Shown piece after piece: positions 1 to 8,119 of a stretch of 64,000 nt of DNA (positions within the stretch are counted from its first letter, which is position 1; each line of letters begins with the position of its first letter). The DNA comes from Brachyspira sp949287565. GTDB lineage: Bacteria; Spirochaetota; Brachyspiria; Brachyspirales; Brachyspiraceae. The notes beneath the pieces were generated by a model. It saw only the letters and a program-made list of their open reading frames with translations. It was not told the DNA's origin and did no database searches. Made by a program: the position numbers and the translations under genes. The stretch lies in assembly GCF_036997615.1 (NCBI RefSeq), contig NZ_JAWLQA010000011.1. One strand, given 5' to 3'.

Positions 1-21
1 TAACATATTGTTGCTATGCTC

Positions 22-70
22 AAAAAAGCCTATAATCCGCTAGCTTATAAATAAGCCAGCGGGCTTTTTT
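22..70. terminator. Bidirectional hairpin terminator
   Basis: A long hairpin: inner arms CCGCTAGCTTAT and ATAAGCCAGCGG (one G-U pair) with a two-base loop, flanked by an A-run on the left and a T-run on the right. It can end transcription in both directions, including that of the DnaC-like gene on the minus strand. Confidence 0.75.
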
Positions 71-93
71 TCGCTTTATTGCTGCTATGTTCG

Positions 94-120
94 CCTCCGA
101 CATAATAAATTATGTCGAGG
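94..120. repeat. Palindromic hairpin
   Basis: The arms CGACATAAT and ATTATGTCG are perfect complements around an AA loop, extended by CCTC/GAGG with one bulged C. No T-tract follows, so it is not an ordinary terminator. Its build (9-bp arms, AA centre) resembles the hairpin at 48117-48136. Function unknown. Confidence 0.5.
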
Positions 121-171
121 GCTGCGGCTCACTTATATTTATTACTATATCCGCCTCACTTTTATTTAATA

Positions 172-1023
172 CTATGCTGTTATAAGCTCTTTAGATTTCT
201 GCATTTCTATATCTACTATTTTTAAATTTATAAGTCTGCTTGTAAGTCTTCCTTTGATATATTCAGCATCAGTTTTTTTATTCAAACTCTTTAATAAATC
301 ATCATAGCTTTTATTTGATGTCAGTATCACAGTTTTTTCTCCGCTTCTTATATTATCAAATATTTTATAGTATCCGTCTATAGCATAATGAAAGCCAACG
401 CTGTCAATATCATCTATCATAATAATATCTGAATTTTTGGCATTATATATTTTTTTATCAATGGCAGCTTTCATATCTTTATCCTTAGCATTTTGATTAA
501 ATAAGTTTTTATGTAAATCTTCAAAATGGCTTGCTCTCATATACATCACTTTTATATTATTGATAGCGTATATCTGCCATAACATTTTAAGCATTGTAGT
601 TTTGCCTGTTCCGCTTTTACCTCTGAAATATAAGGACATTGTACTTCCTACATTCAAATATTTTTTTATAGAATTAATCAGCTCAGTTTGATTAAATCTT
701 TCTGCAAAAATATCTAAAGTCATTTCATTATCTAATGTACCAAATACTAAATTATATGTTTTTATAAGGTTATCAATTCTTTCTATCTTTTCTGATATTT
801 TACTTTTTTCATCGCTGACACAGTCGCACATAGTAGGCAGGCTGTATCTTCTCCCTGAAAAACTTAAATCATCTGAAACTTTTAAAAATCCGTACTCATC
901 GCATTTAGTACACTTTGGGTCTTTTCCGTCCCTTGCTTTTGATTTCAATTCTTCCAAATATTTTTTATAGCTTTGCAGACAATATCCGTTATCCGCAATT
1001 TGCAATTTGTGAATACGCATCAT
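172..1023 (-). CDS. DnaC/DnaI-like AAA+ ATPase (helicase loader type)
   Basis: A 283-residue protein with four cysteines in a zinc-ribbon-like arrangement (C38, C41, C66, C68), then an AAA+ core: Walker A GKSGTGKT at 135-142, Walker B ending IDD near 203-205, and a sensor-I TSN at 235-237. This layout fits the DnaC/DnaI/IstB-type ATPases that load the replicative helicase; the helicase partner itself is inferred. The start ATG at 1023 has a strong ribosome site (GGAGGA at 1031-1036), and a second ATG follows immediately. It overlaps the upstream replication gene by 35 bp, suggesting translational coupling. No transposase lies nearby, so an IstB role is less likely. It could be a domesticated phage or plasmid loader. 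Confidence 0.75.
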   Translation of the reverse strand: MMRIHKLQIADNGYCLQSYKKYLEELKSKARDGKDPKCTKCDEYGFLKVSDDLSFSGRRYSLPTMCDCVSDEKSKISEKIERIDNLIKTYNLVFGTLDNEMTLDIFAERFNQTELINSIKKYLNVGSTMSLYFRGKSGTGKTTMLKMLWQIYAINNIKVMYMRASHFEDLHKNLFNQNAKDKDMKAAIDKKIYNAKNSDIIMIDDIDSVGFHYAIDGYYKIFDNIRSGEKTVILTSNKSYDDLLKSLNKKTDAEYIKGRLTSRLINLKIVDIEMQKSKELITA

Positions 1024-1888
1024 CTAGGTTTCCTCCTTCTTCTATAATTTTTAATAAATAATTCAGCTTATCAATTCCGCTTGGTATTGTATACTTTTTT
1101 GGATTCTCGCTCTGAGTTTTATTTTCTTCGTTTGTATTACTTTGTTTTTCTTCCTGTGTTTCTAATAGAGCATACTTTGTTAAATCCTGAAGTCTTAAAC
1201 TTTTTCGTTCTTCAATAGGCAGTCTGAAAAAACTTTTTTTAACTGAGTTCAATACTTCATCAATATTGTTATTTTTTCTATTGGAAAATGCATCTAATAA
1301 ATGTTTTTTGTACAATGCTGATTTTATGTAATCAATCCTAAAATTAACTAATTCCTTATGAAGTTTATTAAACTTTTCTAAAAACTCATTCTGAAGCTGA
1401 AGCTCTTTTATCTCTTCATCATCTGTTAAAAGTTTTGCAGGATATATTGGATTTTCGTCTACATCTTCATTAAACAAACTAGGCTCATCATATATCACAG
1501 TAACAGGAGCTTCGAGATTCTGAAGTTTTTTATCTTCTTCTTTCAGCTCTTCAATTTTATTTTTCAAATTAGTGAAATCATATACAAGTCCGCTTGATAT
1601 TAATTTTCCTTTCTGATAAGTCCTAGATATTTTTATTTTCAAATAACCTTTTGCCTGCAGGCTTTTTCTTTGCCTGCAAAAACTTGTTTTTTTAGAAGTC
1701 ATATTGCAGTCGCTGATTTTTTCAAAATCTTTATTTGTTAAATGAAATATCCAGCATACAAATTTAAACTCGCTTGCACTCAATCCTAATCTGTCGCTGT
1801 ATTCAAGCACTTCAAAAGGTATTGTTAATAAATCTGCAGGATAATCTATTTTTCCGTAAAGTGCCGAAAACTTTTCTAACTCTGCCAT
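989..1888 (-). CDS. Winged-helix replication initiator/organiser-like protein
   Basis: A 299-residue soluble protein. Residues about 30-110 look like a winged-helix DNA-binding domain (hydrophobic helix VCWIFHLTN, then a turn and a basic region KGYLKIKISRTY), as in DnaD-type and phage replisome-organiser N-termini. A Lys/Glu-rich linker follows, then a poorly recognisable C-terminal part. It overlaps the DnaC-like ATPase gene downstream, the usual order of phage initiator/loader pairs. Its ATG overlaps the stop codon of a 16-codon leader ORF, so its translation is probably coupled. The family assignment is by context and domain feel only; a plasmid Rep protein is an alternative. Confidence 0.55.
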   Translation of the reverse strand: MAELEKFSALYGKIDYPADLLTIPFEVLEYSDRLGLSASEFKFVCWIFHLTNKDFEKISDCNMTSKKTSFCRQRKSLQAKGYLKIKISRTYQKGKLISSGLVYDFTNLKNKIEELKEEDKKLQNLEAPVTVIYDEPSLFNEDVDENPIYPAKLLTDDEEIKELQLQNEFLEKFNKLHKELVNFRIDYIKSALYKKHLLDAFSNRKNNNIDEVLNSVKKSFFRLPIEERKSLRLQDLTKYALLETQEEKQSNTNEENKTQSENPKKYTIPSGIDKLNYLLKIIEEGGNLDDAYSQIANCG

Positions 1889-1938
1889 TATTCTATACCG
1901 CCTAATATATTTTTATAAGTCAATTTTCGTACTAACAT
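1888..1938 (-). CDS. 16-codon leader peptide ORF
   Basis: ATG at 1938 follows a strong ribosome site (GGAGG, 1946-1950) by 7 nt and encodes MLVRKLTYKNILGGIE. Its TAA stop overlaps the ATG of the replication gene, a typical coupling arrangement. The frame stays open upstream to a TTG at 2118, but that longer version has no ribosome site. Either this is a real leader peptide or the site simply recruits ribosomes for the next gene. Confidence 0.45.
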   Translation of the reverse strand: MLVRKLTYKNILGGIE

Positions 1939-2173
1939 TGAACCGCCTCCGTGATTATATTTTTTTAAAAATATTCCTCCTTCTGCAGTGATAAAAATTA
2001 TTAAGGCAAAGAACTGCCTGAATGATTTAAATAAATTTATGCTGCATTTGTTTTTGATATTTTTTAGCAGGAATGCTAATTGATGAAATAAACTCTGTTC
2101 TTTATCTAAAAAAGTCAAGCATAACTTTTTAGTTGCAATTATTATCGAGATTTTTAAGGATTGTTGTTGTTTT

Positions 2174-2206
2174 AAATCTAGTATGTTTTTTACGCATACT
2201 AGATTT
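2174..2206. terminator. Hairpin, terminator-like
   Basis: Perfect 12-bp arms AAATCTAGTATG and CATACTAGATTT around a 9-nt loop, followed on the plus strand by TTTT and AT-rich sequence. Terminator-like on the plus strand. No plus-strand gene precedes it, so its role is unclear. Confidence 0.5.
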
Positions 2207-2285
2207 TTTAATTTATCGATTTTTATTATGAACGAAGATTGTAAAACTCGTACCGCTTTCCATAGTCTTAGAAAATTCGTTAAAA

Positions 2286-2319
2286 TTAAAAATTTTCAGT
2301 ATATACTGAAAATTTTTAA
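2286..2319. repeat. 34-bp perfect palindrome
   Basis: A perfect self-complementary sequence centred on CAGTATATACTG with AT-only flanks. No loop and no T-tract. It could be a dimeric protein-binding site or a cruciform-forming element beside the replication genes. Confidence 0.6.
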
Positions 2320-2582
2320 CTTTTTGTTGTTCTTTTTCCCGCGACTTCATCAAAGAACCTTATATACTCGATAAACTCGGATACACTTCGCAAAAGACTG
2401 TATTTTTTTCTGAGATTTAGGATTAAGTTACTTTTTAATACATATTTTTAAAATATAAAGCTGTAGCACTTGCGTTTTTCGCGTAGCGTATCCTAAGGAT
2501 AAAAACTTTTTTGGCACAAAAAAAGTTGATAATACATCTGCAAAAAATTAAAATTGACAAAATATATTTGTTTAGCTATAGA

Positions 2583-3134
2583 TCAATATTTTATTTTGAT
2601 TTTTTTGGTATTTATGCTGTTTGTTTTGACTAGATTATTATCGAAACGCAGTATTATTTCTAGTTTATTAGCTTCTTTCCAATAATTTTTATCAAAGTTA
2701 AGATTAAATCCTATTCTTTGACCTATAGGGAATCTTATATTATTAAAAGAACGATCTCCTGAGAATATTAATTTTCTATATTTGTATAATGAGAAAGAAG
2801 TTCTTAATACTTCTACACTTTCAGAATTAGTATAATTAGAATTTTCAAGTTCTATAGTTGTTATTATGACATCATCAATAGACTGTGCTTTATTAATCTT
2901 TACTATTACATCAGTTTTAGGCTTTAAAGCTTCAAATAGTGGTATATTATTAAAGAATCCTTTTTTATACAAAAGCATACCAACTACAGCTAATGTAAGA
3001 AAAGTACCGTATAAAAACATGAACCATCTTCTTGCAAATATACTTACTTCTCTTTTAGGTGCCGGAGGTTTTATATCTCTTTTACCATAGAATTCTAATT
3101 CTTTTTCTTTAGGGTCGTAAACTTCTCTAGGCAA
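2583..3134 (-). CDS. Conserved-looking single-pass membrane protein
   Basis: 183 residues. A charged, proline-containing N-terminus of about 30 residues is followed by one clear membrane segment (about residues 36-56), then a mainly polar domain probably outside the cytoplasm. That part looks beta-rich (alternating hydrophobic residues, for example FNLNFDKNYW). No known family recognised. It is the last gene of an operon after nnr (2-bp gap) and the HU/LysM-like gene. Function unknown. Confidence 0.75.
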   Translation of the reverse strand: MPREVYDPKEKELEFYGKRDIKPPAPKREVSIFARRWFMFLYGTFLTLAVVGMLLYKKGFFNNIPLFEALKPKTDVIVKINKAQSIDDVIITTIELENSNYTNSESVEVLRTSFSLYKYRKLIFSGDRSFNNIRFPIGQRIGFNLNFDKNYWKEANKLEIILRFDNNLVKTNSINTKKIKIKY

Positions 3135-3136
3135 AT

Positions 3137-4678
3137 TTATATCCTTTTTAGTATTTTGTATGAAATATTTGCTAAATCTTTAGGCTGAATATAATCATTT
3201 CCGAATTTTTTTGATAATATATTAAAAGATTTAGACTGTATTATCAATGCTAATTTTGAAGCCTCTAATACATTTAATCTTCTAGCAAGCAAAGCACCTA
3301 TAAATCCGGCAAAAACATCTCCCATGCCTGCTTTTCCCATAGATTCTCTAGGGTTATAATTTATATATATATCATTTTCATGCATTAAGAAACTTACTGC
3401 ATCTTTTAATATTATTGAAGCATTAGTTTTTTGTCTGTATCTTAATAATGCCTGATATGGATTTTCTAATGCCTCTATATGATTGATTTGTGTAAGTTTT
3501 TCAAATTCATATATATGAGGTGTAATTATAAAATTATTGTTAAGTTCATTAAGAGTGCTTTCAAACATTAAATATAAAGCATCAGCATCTATAACAGTAG
3601 GTATATTTATTTGCTTTAATATACTGTTTATGAAAATTTCTGTAGACATATCTCTGCCTATACCTGAGCCTATTATACAAGCATCACTTTTATTTATATC
3701 ATTTACTATTTCAATATCATTTTCTGTGAAGTATTTTTGATTTTCTTCCCCAACTCCTATAATAACAACTTCAGGCATAGAAGGCATTACAGCATCTCTT
3801 ATATTTTTAAGTATGCCATTAGGTACATATAGTCTTATATATCCTACACCTAATCTATAAGCGGCATTTGTAGCTAAAACGGCAGCCCCTATATAATTAT
3901 CGCTTCCTGCCACTATAGCAAGCATTCCTTGTTCTCTTTTGCTGTATAGTGAGTTTCTGTTTATATGTATTTTTTCATTATAGTCTATTAGTTTTGCTTT
4001 ATATCCCCAACTATTTAGTATTTCATTAGGAAATATTGATTTTATTATGAATAATTTTCCTATATATTCTCTAGTTCTGTATAAGAAAAATATATCTTTT
4101 GCAAAGCAAATTGTGTAAGTTTCATGAGCTTTAAAACAACTATGCACATTATCATAGTCATTTATTTTTGAAGCTAATCCTGAAGGTATATCTATTGCTA
4201 TTCTAAGAACATCTAAATTATTTAAGCAGTCTATAAGAGTTTTTTGTATTCCTTCTAATGGTCTGTTTCCGCCTGTTCCGAATAATGAATCCAATACTAT
4301 AGATTTTCTTTCTATATTTTCAGCAGCAGATACAGCATCTTCTTCGCTTCCTAAATAATTAATATCTATATTCATAGATTTTAATATATTAAAATTAGAG
4401 TATGTGTCTTTATTAACTCTATCAAGATTTCCTGTGATATATATTTTAACATCGTATCCATTTTTTATTAAATATCTAGCTATAGCAAGCCCATCTCCGC
4501 CGTTTCCTCCAACAGATGAGAAAATATAAACGGTTTTTGTGTACAATAATTTTCTATGTCTTTTTACAAGCAAATAGAAAATTTCACTAGCCACATGTTC
4601 CATAAGAAGTATGGAAGGAATTTTTTCTATAGTTTTTTTATCTATATTAATTAGATCTTCTGTACTTACAACTTTCAT
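3137..4678 (-). CDS. nnr: Bifunctional NAD(P)H-hydrate epimerase/dehydratase
   Basis: 513 residues, the normal length for the fused YjeF enzyme. The N-terminal epimerase half has GGNGGDGLAIARYL near residue 57. The C-terminal ribokinase-like dehydratase half has GSGIGRD near 335 and GKAGMGDVFAGFIGAL near 450. The family repairs NADHX and NADPHX: the epimerase interconverts the epimers and the dehydratase restores NAD(P)H using ATP or ADP. The ATG overlaps the stop of the upstream gene (ATGA), so the two are translationally coupled. Confidence 0.93.
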   Translation of the reverse strand: MKVVSTEDLINIDKKTIEKIPSILLMEHVASEIFYLLVKRHRKLLYTKTVYIFSSVGGNGGDGLAIARYLIKNGYDVKIYITGNLDRVNKDTYSNFNILKSMNIDINYLGSEEDAVSAAENIERKSIVLDSLFGTGGNRPLEGIQKTLIDCLNNLDVLRIAIDIPSGLASKINDYDNVHSCFKAHETYTICFAKDIFFLYRTREYIGKLFIIKSIFPNEILNSWGYKAKLIDYNEKIHINRNSLYSKREQGMLAIVAGSDNYIGAAVLATNAAYRLGVGYIRLYVPNGILKNIRDAVMPSMPEVVIIGVGEENQKYFTENDIEIVNDINKSDACIIGSGIGRDMSTEIFINSILKQINIPTVIDADALYLMFESTLNELNNNFIITPHIYEFEKLTQINHIEALENPYQALLRYRQKTNASIILKDAVSFLMHENDIYINYNPRESMGKAGMGDVFAGFIGALLARRLNVLEASKLALIIQSKSFNILSKKFGNDYIQPKDLANISYKILKRI

Positions 4679-6309
4679 TTTTTTATTCCTAATGCTTCCT
4701 TTATAATGTCAAAAATTGATAAAACTATATTTTCATTTAATTGACCGTATTTTATAAGATCATTATATGTAGTATTTATTGTATTATTATTATTTAATAT
4801 TTCCATATATGTTTCTTCAGGTATTATATTTGAATTGTTTTTAAATACATTCAAATCATAATATGCAGATAATTTTAATGCCCATAGAGCATGATTATAT
4901 TTATTATCATTTGTTAGTATAGGATAAACATATATATAAGATTTTGATAATGTATTATTTAAATATTTTATCTCTCTTACAGAGTAAAAATCCGGAATAT
5001 TTCTATATGATATAGTACTTCCTTTTTTTATAACATTACTTATTTTAAATTTATCATTGTTATAAGCATATAGCAAAGGCCAATATGTTGCATCTCCATA
5101 TAGAGTTTTTGCTATATCCCAATAATACATATCTTTTGAAGTAATATATGATAAGTTTGCTGAATCTATTTGATTAAAATATTCATTAACTATATCATAA
5201 AGTTTTTTATTTTCTATACTATTGCTTGATATTACTTTATTGCTGTTATAATATATTGATGTTGCTATACCAAGTATAAATATTACTATTATAATGAATA
5301 TTACTCTTATAATACCTACAAGTAATACATTTTTTCTTTTTACATTGTTTTTATCCATTTTTTTATTTCCTGATTTTTTAATATTAGTGTTTAGTGTTTT
5401 ATTATTATTGTTGTTATTTTTATTAAATAATTCTTTTTGTACATTTACTTCTAATAAATTATCTGCTATTTCTTTTTTATCCTCCTCTTCACTATTATAA
5501 TGAGTATCACTGTATTCTAAATCTTCTTTATCAAAATGGTTAATATCCAACAATTCTTCTTTAGAATATTCTTTCATTTCAGGATAATCATTATTGTTAT
5601 TATCGGATATATTATTATTAATTTTTGATTCTTCTATTTTTTCTACTTTTTCGGATTTATTTTCTATAACTTCTTTTTCATTTAAATTTTTTATCATACT
5701 ATTTAAGTCTATAGAATTATAATTTTTCCATATATTTCCTACAACATTATTATCTATAGATTTATTTACTTCTTCTTTGTTTTCTTCATCTGTAACTTCA
5801 ACAATTTCTTCAATTTCATCATTATTTGAATTATAATTAAGGTTTTTATTTTTTATTTGACTGTCTAATTCATCTAATATATCTTCCACAATTTCATTAT
5901 TATCTAATTCTTTTATTTTGTTTTTTAGATAATCATCGGCTTCAAAACTAGTATTTGAAAAAGTACCAAAGTTTTGTATATATACATTTTCTTCTTTTGA
6001 TATATCAGCTATATTTTTGAATATGCTTTTATATATTGATTTTTCTAAAAAAATATTTTTTATATTATTATTTGTAACATTTAGCGATTCTAATGATTCA
6101 TCAAAATTTTCATCTTCTTTACTTAATACGATATTATTATCTTTATCTAAACTTAAAATACCAACTTTATAAATGTAAAATCTGTTTTTATTTAGAATAG
6201 AGGATGTTATTTTTGAGAATAATTTTTGAACGATATTTTCAGCTTCATTATTTTCTATATTGAATTCATTTGATATATTTTCTAGCAATTTATTATTAGT
6301 GTTTAGCAT
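4675..6309 (-). CDS. Membrane protein with HU-like N-terminus and LysM-like C-terminus
   Basis: 544 residues. Residues 1-60 resemble an HU/IHF fold (helices, then FYIYKVGILSL in place of the HU motif VQLVGFGTF). A second, similar segment near 90-120 contains VYIQNFGTFS. A long acidic, Asn-rich low-complexity region follows, then one membrane helix (about 328-350). The outer part contains MYYWDIAKTLYGDATYWPLL followed by NDKFKISNVIKKGS, the pattern of a LysM module with a GDATYWP core. This suggests a protein joining cytoplasmic DNA- or protein-binding HU modules to the cell wall. Bacteroidetes are known to have HU-CCDC81 domains fused to SPOR domains, a comparable layout. First gene of the nnr operon. 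The domain calls are by eye. Confidence 0.65.
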   Translation of the reverse strand: MLNTNNKLLENISNEFNIENNEAENIVQKLFSKITSSILNKNRFYIYKVGILSLDKDNNIVLSKEDENFDESLESLNVTNNNIKNIFLEKSIYKSIFKNIADISKEENVYIQNFGTFSNTSFEADDYLKNKIKELDNNEIVEDILDELDSQIKNKNLNYNSNNDEIEEIVEVTDEENKEEVNKSIDNNVVGNIWKNYNSIDLNSMIKNLNEKEVIENKSEKVEKIEESKINNNISDNNNNDYPEMKEYSKEELLDINHFDKEDLEYSDTHYNSEEEDKKEIADNLLEVNVQKELFNKNNNNNNKTLNTNIKKSGNKKMDKNNVKRKNVLLVGIIRVIFIIIVIFILGIATSIYYNSNKVISSNSIENKKLYDIVNEYFNQIDSANLSYITSKDMYYWDIAKTLYGDATYWPLLYAYNNDKFKISNVIKKGSTISYRNIPDFYSVREIKYLNNTLSKSYIYVYPILTNDNKYNHALWALKLSAYYDLNVFKNNSNIIPEETYMEILNNNNTINTTYNDLIKYGQLNENIVLSIFDIIKEALGIKK

Positions 6310-6372
6310 ATATTATACCCTGAATTTTTTATAATATAATTGCGAATTATATATCAATTTAGAATAAATAAA

Positions 6373-6398
6373 AGCCTAATTTTTAATAAAATTAGGCT
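6373..6398. terminator. trxA terminator
   Basis: Perfect 11-bp arms AGCCTAATTTT and AAAATTAGGCT with loop TAAT, followed on the minus strand by TTTTATTTATTCT. It lies just past the trxA stop. Confidence 0.85.
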
Positions 6399-6416
6399 AA
6401 AAATCAAATATTTTAT

Positions 6417-6734
6417 TTATAGATATTCTTTCAACCATTCTTTTAATTGAACTTCATTTTTCATACCTTCAGCTCTTTTTACCATTTCTCCGTCTTTGAA
6501 TACCATTAGAGTAGGTATAGATTGAACTCCATATTTAGCAGCAACTTCTTCTGCTTCATCAACATTAACAGCTCCAAAATTCATTTTATCAGCATATTGA
6601 TCTGCTACTTTATGTAATACAGGAGTTTGCATTTTACAAGGTCCGCACCATTCAGCAAAAAAATCAACTAATATAGCTTTATCTCCTTTTATAGCTGCTT
6701 CAAAATTTTCTGTTTTTAATTCTTGTACTGACAT
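6417..6734 (-). CDS. trxA: Thioredoxin
   Basis: 105 residues, typical thioredoxin length, with the redox motif WCGPC (C30 and C33), the preceding DFFAEW, and the cis-proline segment SIPTLMVF near residue 75. It reduces protein disulfides in the cytoplasm, receiving electrons from thioredoxin reductase (not in this window). It has its own promoter and terminator, so it is a single-gene unit, divergent from the MarR-type regulator. Start ATG has a modest ribosome site (GAGGGAA). Confidence 0.97.
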   Translation of the reverse strand: MSVQELKTENFEAAIKGDKAILVDFFAEWCGPCKMQTPVLHKVADQYADKMNFGAVNVDEAEEVAAKYGVQSIPTLMVFKDGEMVKRAEGMKNEVQLKEWLKEYL

Positions 6735-6777
6735 ATTTATTTTCCCTCGCTTATTTTTTAATTTTATTTATATAATT

Positions 6778-6805
6778 AGTATACTCTAACTTTACTAAAA
6801 GTCAA
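6778..6805 (-). promoter_or_regulatory. trxA promoter
   Basis: On the minus strand TTGACT (6800-6805), a 16-nt spacer and TATACT (6778-6783), a near-consensus sigma-70 promoter directed at trxA. Confidence 0.8.
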
Positions 6806-6851
6806 TAACTTTTTTAATTTTTTCTACATACCTATATACGGTATACGGAAT

Positions 6852-6879
6852 TTGACTTTTAAATTTATTAGTGTATAAT
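6852..6879 (+). promoter_or_regulatory. marR-yczE promoter
   Basis: TTGACT (6852-6857), a 16-nt spacer and TATAAT (6874-6879), followed by the marR start 45 bp later. Confidence 0.85.
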
Positions 6880-6891
6880 GAGTATTGTTAT

Positions 6892-6901
6892 TATACGTAT
6901 A
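6892..6901. promoter_or_regulatory. Candidate MarR operator
   Basis: The palindrome TATACGTATA lies just after the predicted transcription start of marR. A related sequence, TATACGGTATACGG (about 6835-6848), lies just before the -35 box. Two similar sites around the promoter suit autorepression by the MarR protein, but this is inference. Confidence 0.4.
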
Positions 6902-6923
6902 CTTATTATAAGGATTCTCACTA

Positions 6924-7352
6924 TTGGAAAATCTGCATTATTTATTAATGAAAACCAATTCTATATTCGCCCGTAAAATAATGTACGAGGCTAATAAAAT
7001 AGGGCTTACATCAGGACAGCCTAAAGTCTTATATTTTTTATCTAAATTCAAGGAAGCGGATCAAAAAACTATAGCAAATTACCTTGAAATAGAGCAGACA
7101 ACTGTAGGAAGTATATTATTAGGTATGGAAAAAGCCGGTCTTATAGAGAGAAAACAGCATGAAGGAAATAGAAGATCGCTTTATGTTTCTTTAACTGATA
7201 AAGGAGAAGAAATTTCAAAGGCTATGCTTGATATTTTTGAAAGAATAGAAAATGAAGCAATAAAAAATATACCTCAGGATAAACAGGAAGAAGTTAAAAT
7301 TTTATTAATAGAAATATGCAAATCACTTACAGATAACGGAGTCGAACAATGA
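6924..7352 (+). CDS. MarR family transcriptional regulator
   Basis: 142 residues, standard MarR length. The winged helix covers about 30-100, with DQKTIANYLEIEQTTVGSIL as the recognition helix-turn-helix and EGNRRSLYVSLTDKG as the wing. Such dimers usually repress their own operon and release DNA on binding small aromatic or oxidising ligands. The start appears to be TTG at 6924, preceded by AAGGA. The stop overlaps the ATG of the membrane protein downstream (ATGA), so the pair is co-translated and the membrane protein is a likely regulatory target. Confidence 0.88.
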   Translation: MENLHYLLMKTNSIFARKIMYEANKIGLTSGQPKVLYFLSKFKEADQKTIANYLEIEQTTVGSILLGMEKAGLIERKQHEGNRRSLYVSLTDKGEEISKAMLDIFERIENEAIKNIPQDKQEEVKILLIEICKSLTDNGVEQ

Positions 7353-8017
7353 ACAAAGAAATTTTTAAAAATCATTTTATTGAAAGATGTATTATATTTT
7401 TGATAGGGCTTTATTTGATGTCTTTGGGAATAGCATTTTCCATTAAGGCGTCATTAGGTACTTCTCCAATTTCAAGCGTACCATATGTTACAAGCTATAT
7501 ATCAAGGCTTTCGGTTGGAGAAACTACTATTATTATAAATATTTTATTTATAATATTACAAATAGTCCTTTTAAGAAAGAAATATGATTTATTTCAGCTT
7601 TTTCAGATACCTGCATTGATTTTATTTGGAATGATGATAGATTTTTCGCAGTCTTTAATAAAAGATATCACATATACAAATTATTTTCAGCAATGGATTT
7701 TATGTATTATAGGTATATTGATGGTTGGTGTAGGTGTAAGTATAGAAGTTATGGCAAAATTAGTTACTACTCCAGGGGAAGGATTAGTATTAGCTATATG
7801 TAAAGTGTTTCCTGTAAAATTTGGAAATACTAAAATAGCTTTTGATGTTACATTAGTATTGATTTCTTTAACTACTATTTTAATATATTTAGGACATTTA
7901 GAAGGGGTTAGGGAAGGTACTATTATAGCAGCAATTTTTGTAGGATTTATAGCAAAACTAGTAAGCAAGCCTTTGAAAGTTTTGGAAGATAAATATTTAA
8001 TTGAAAAAACTATTTAA
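7349..8017 (+). CDS. YczE/YitT-type integral membrane protein
   Basis: 222 residues with about five hydrophobic segments (near 14-32, 55-75, 85-100, 112-132, 160-200). The N-terminus (FLIGLYLMSLGIAFSIKASLGTSPISS) and the central VTTPGEGLVLAI match the YczE/YyaS family of membrane proteins, whose transport role is poorly known. It overlaps marR by 4 bp and ends at a strong terminator. The link to the MarR protein suggests induction by a small molecule, perhaps for export; that is inference. Confidence 0.75.
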   Translation: MNKEIFKNHFIERCIIFLIGLYLMSLGIAFSIKASLGTSPISSVPYVTSYISRLSVGETTIIINILFIILQIVLLRKKYDLFQLFQIPALILFGMMIDFSQSLIKDITYTNYFQQWILCIIGILMVGVGVSIEVMAKLVTTPGEGLVLAICKVFPVKFGNTKIAFDVTLVLISLTTILIYLGHLEGVREGTIIAAIFVGFIAKLVSKPLKVLEDKYLIEKTI

Positions 8018-8062
8018 CTATAATATGTATATTATAATTTACTATTAAAAAATGTTAAAATA

Positions 8063-8100
8063 AAAAGCCCCATTTGTAATAAATAGGGCTTTTCTTTTTT
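8063..8100. terminator. Convergent terminator of yczE-like gene and fabF
   Basis: Arms AAAAGCCC (8063-8070) and GGGCTTTT (8086-8093), extended by ATTT/AAAT inside, then CTTTTTT on the plus strand. The minus strand has a matching T-rich tail, so it can serve both convergent units. Confidence 0.85.
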
Positions 8101-8119
8101 TAATTTTATTAAAAATTAA

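Larger units (their letters stand above)
2119..2582. other. Gene-free stretch with palindromes and degenerate repeat-like sequence
   Basis: No convincing ORF on either strand. It contains a 12-bp-arm hairpin (2174-2206), a 34-bp perfect palindrome (2286-2319) and, from about 2340 to 2530, locally GC-richer sequence with words such as TTCGCGTAGCG that look like remnants of an intergenic repeat. It separates the replication pair from the next operon. Confidence 0.5.

Noticed and set aside
172..1023. IstB transposition helper
   Set aside because: Domain type is similar, but no IstA transposase or terminal repeats are present, and the neighbour is an initiator-like gene.
1888..2118. 76-codon ORF from a TTG start
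   Set aside because: No ribosome site before the TTG and no recognisable protein; only the last 16 codons have a good start signal.
2183..2374. 63-codon plus-strand ORF
   Set aside because: It starts inside the terminator-like hairpin, has no ribosome site and spans the palindrome.
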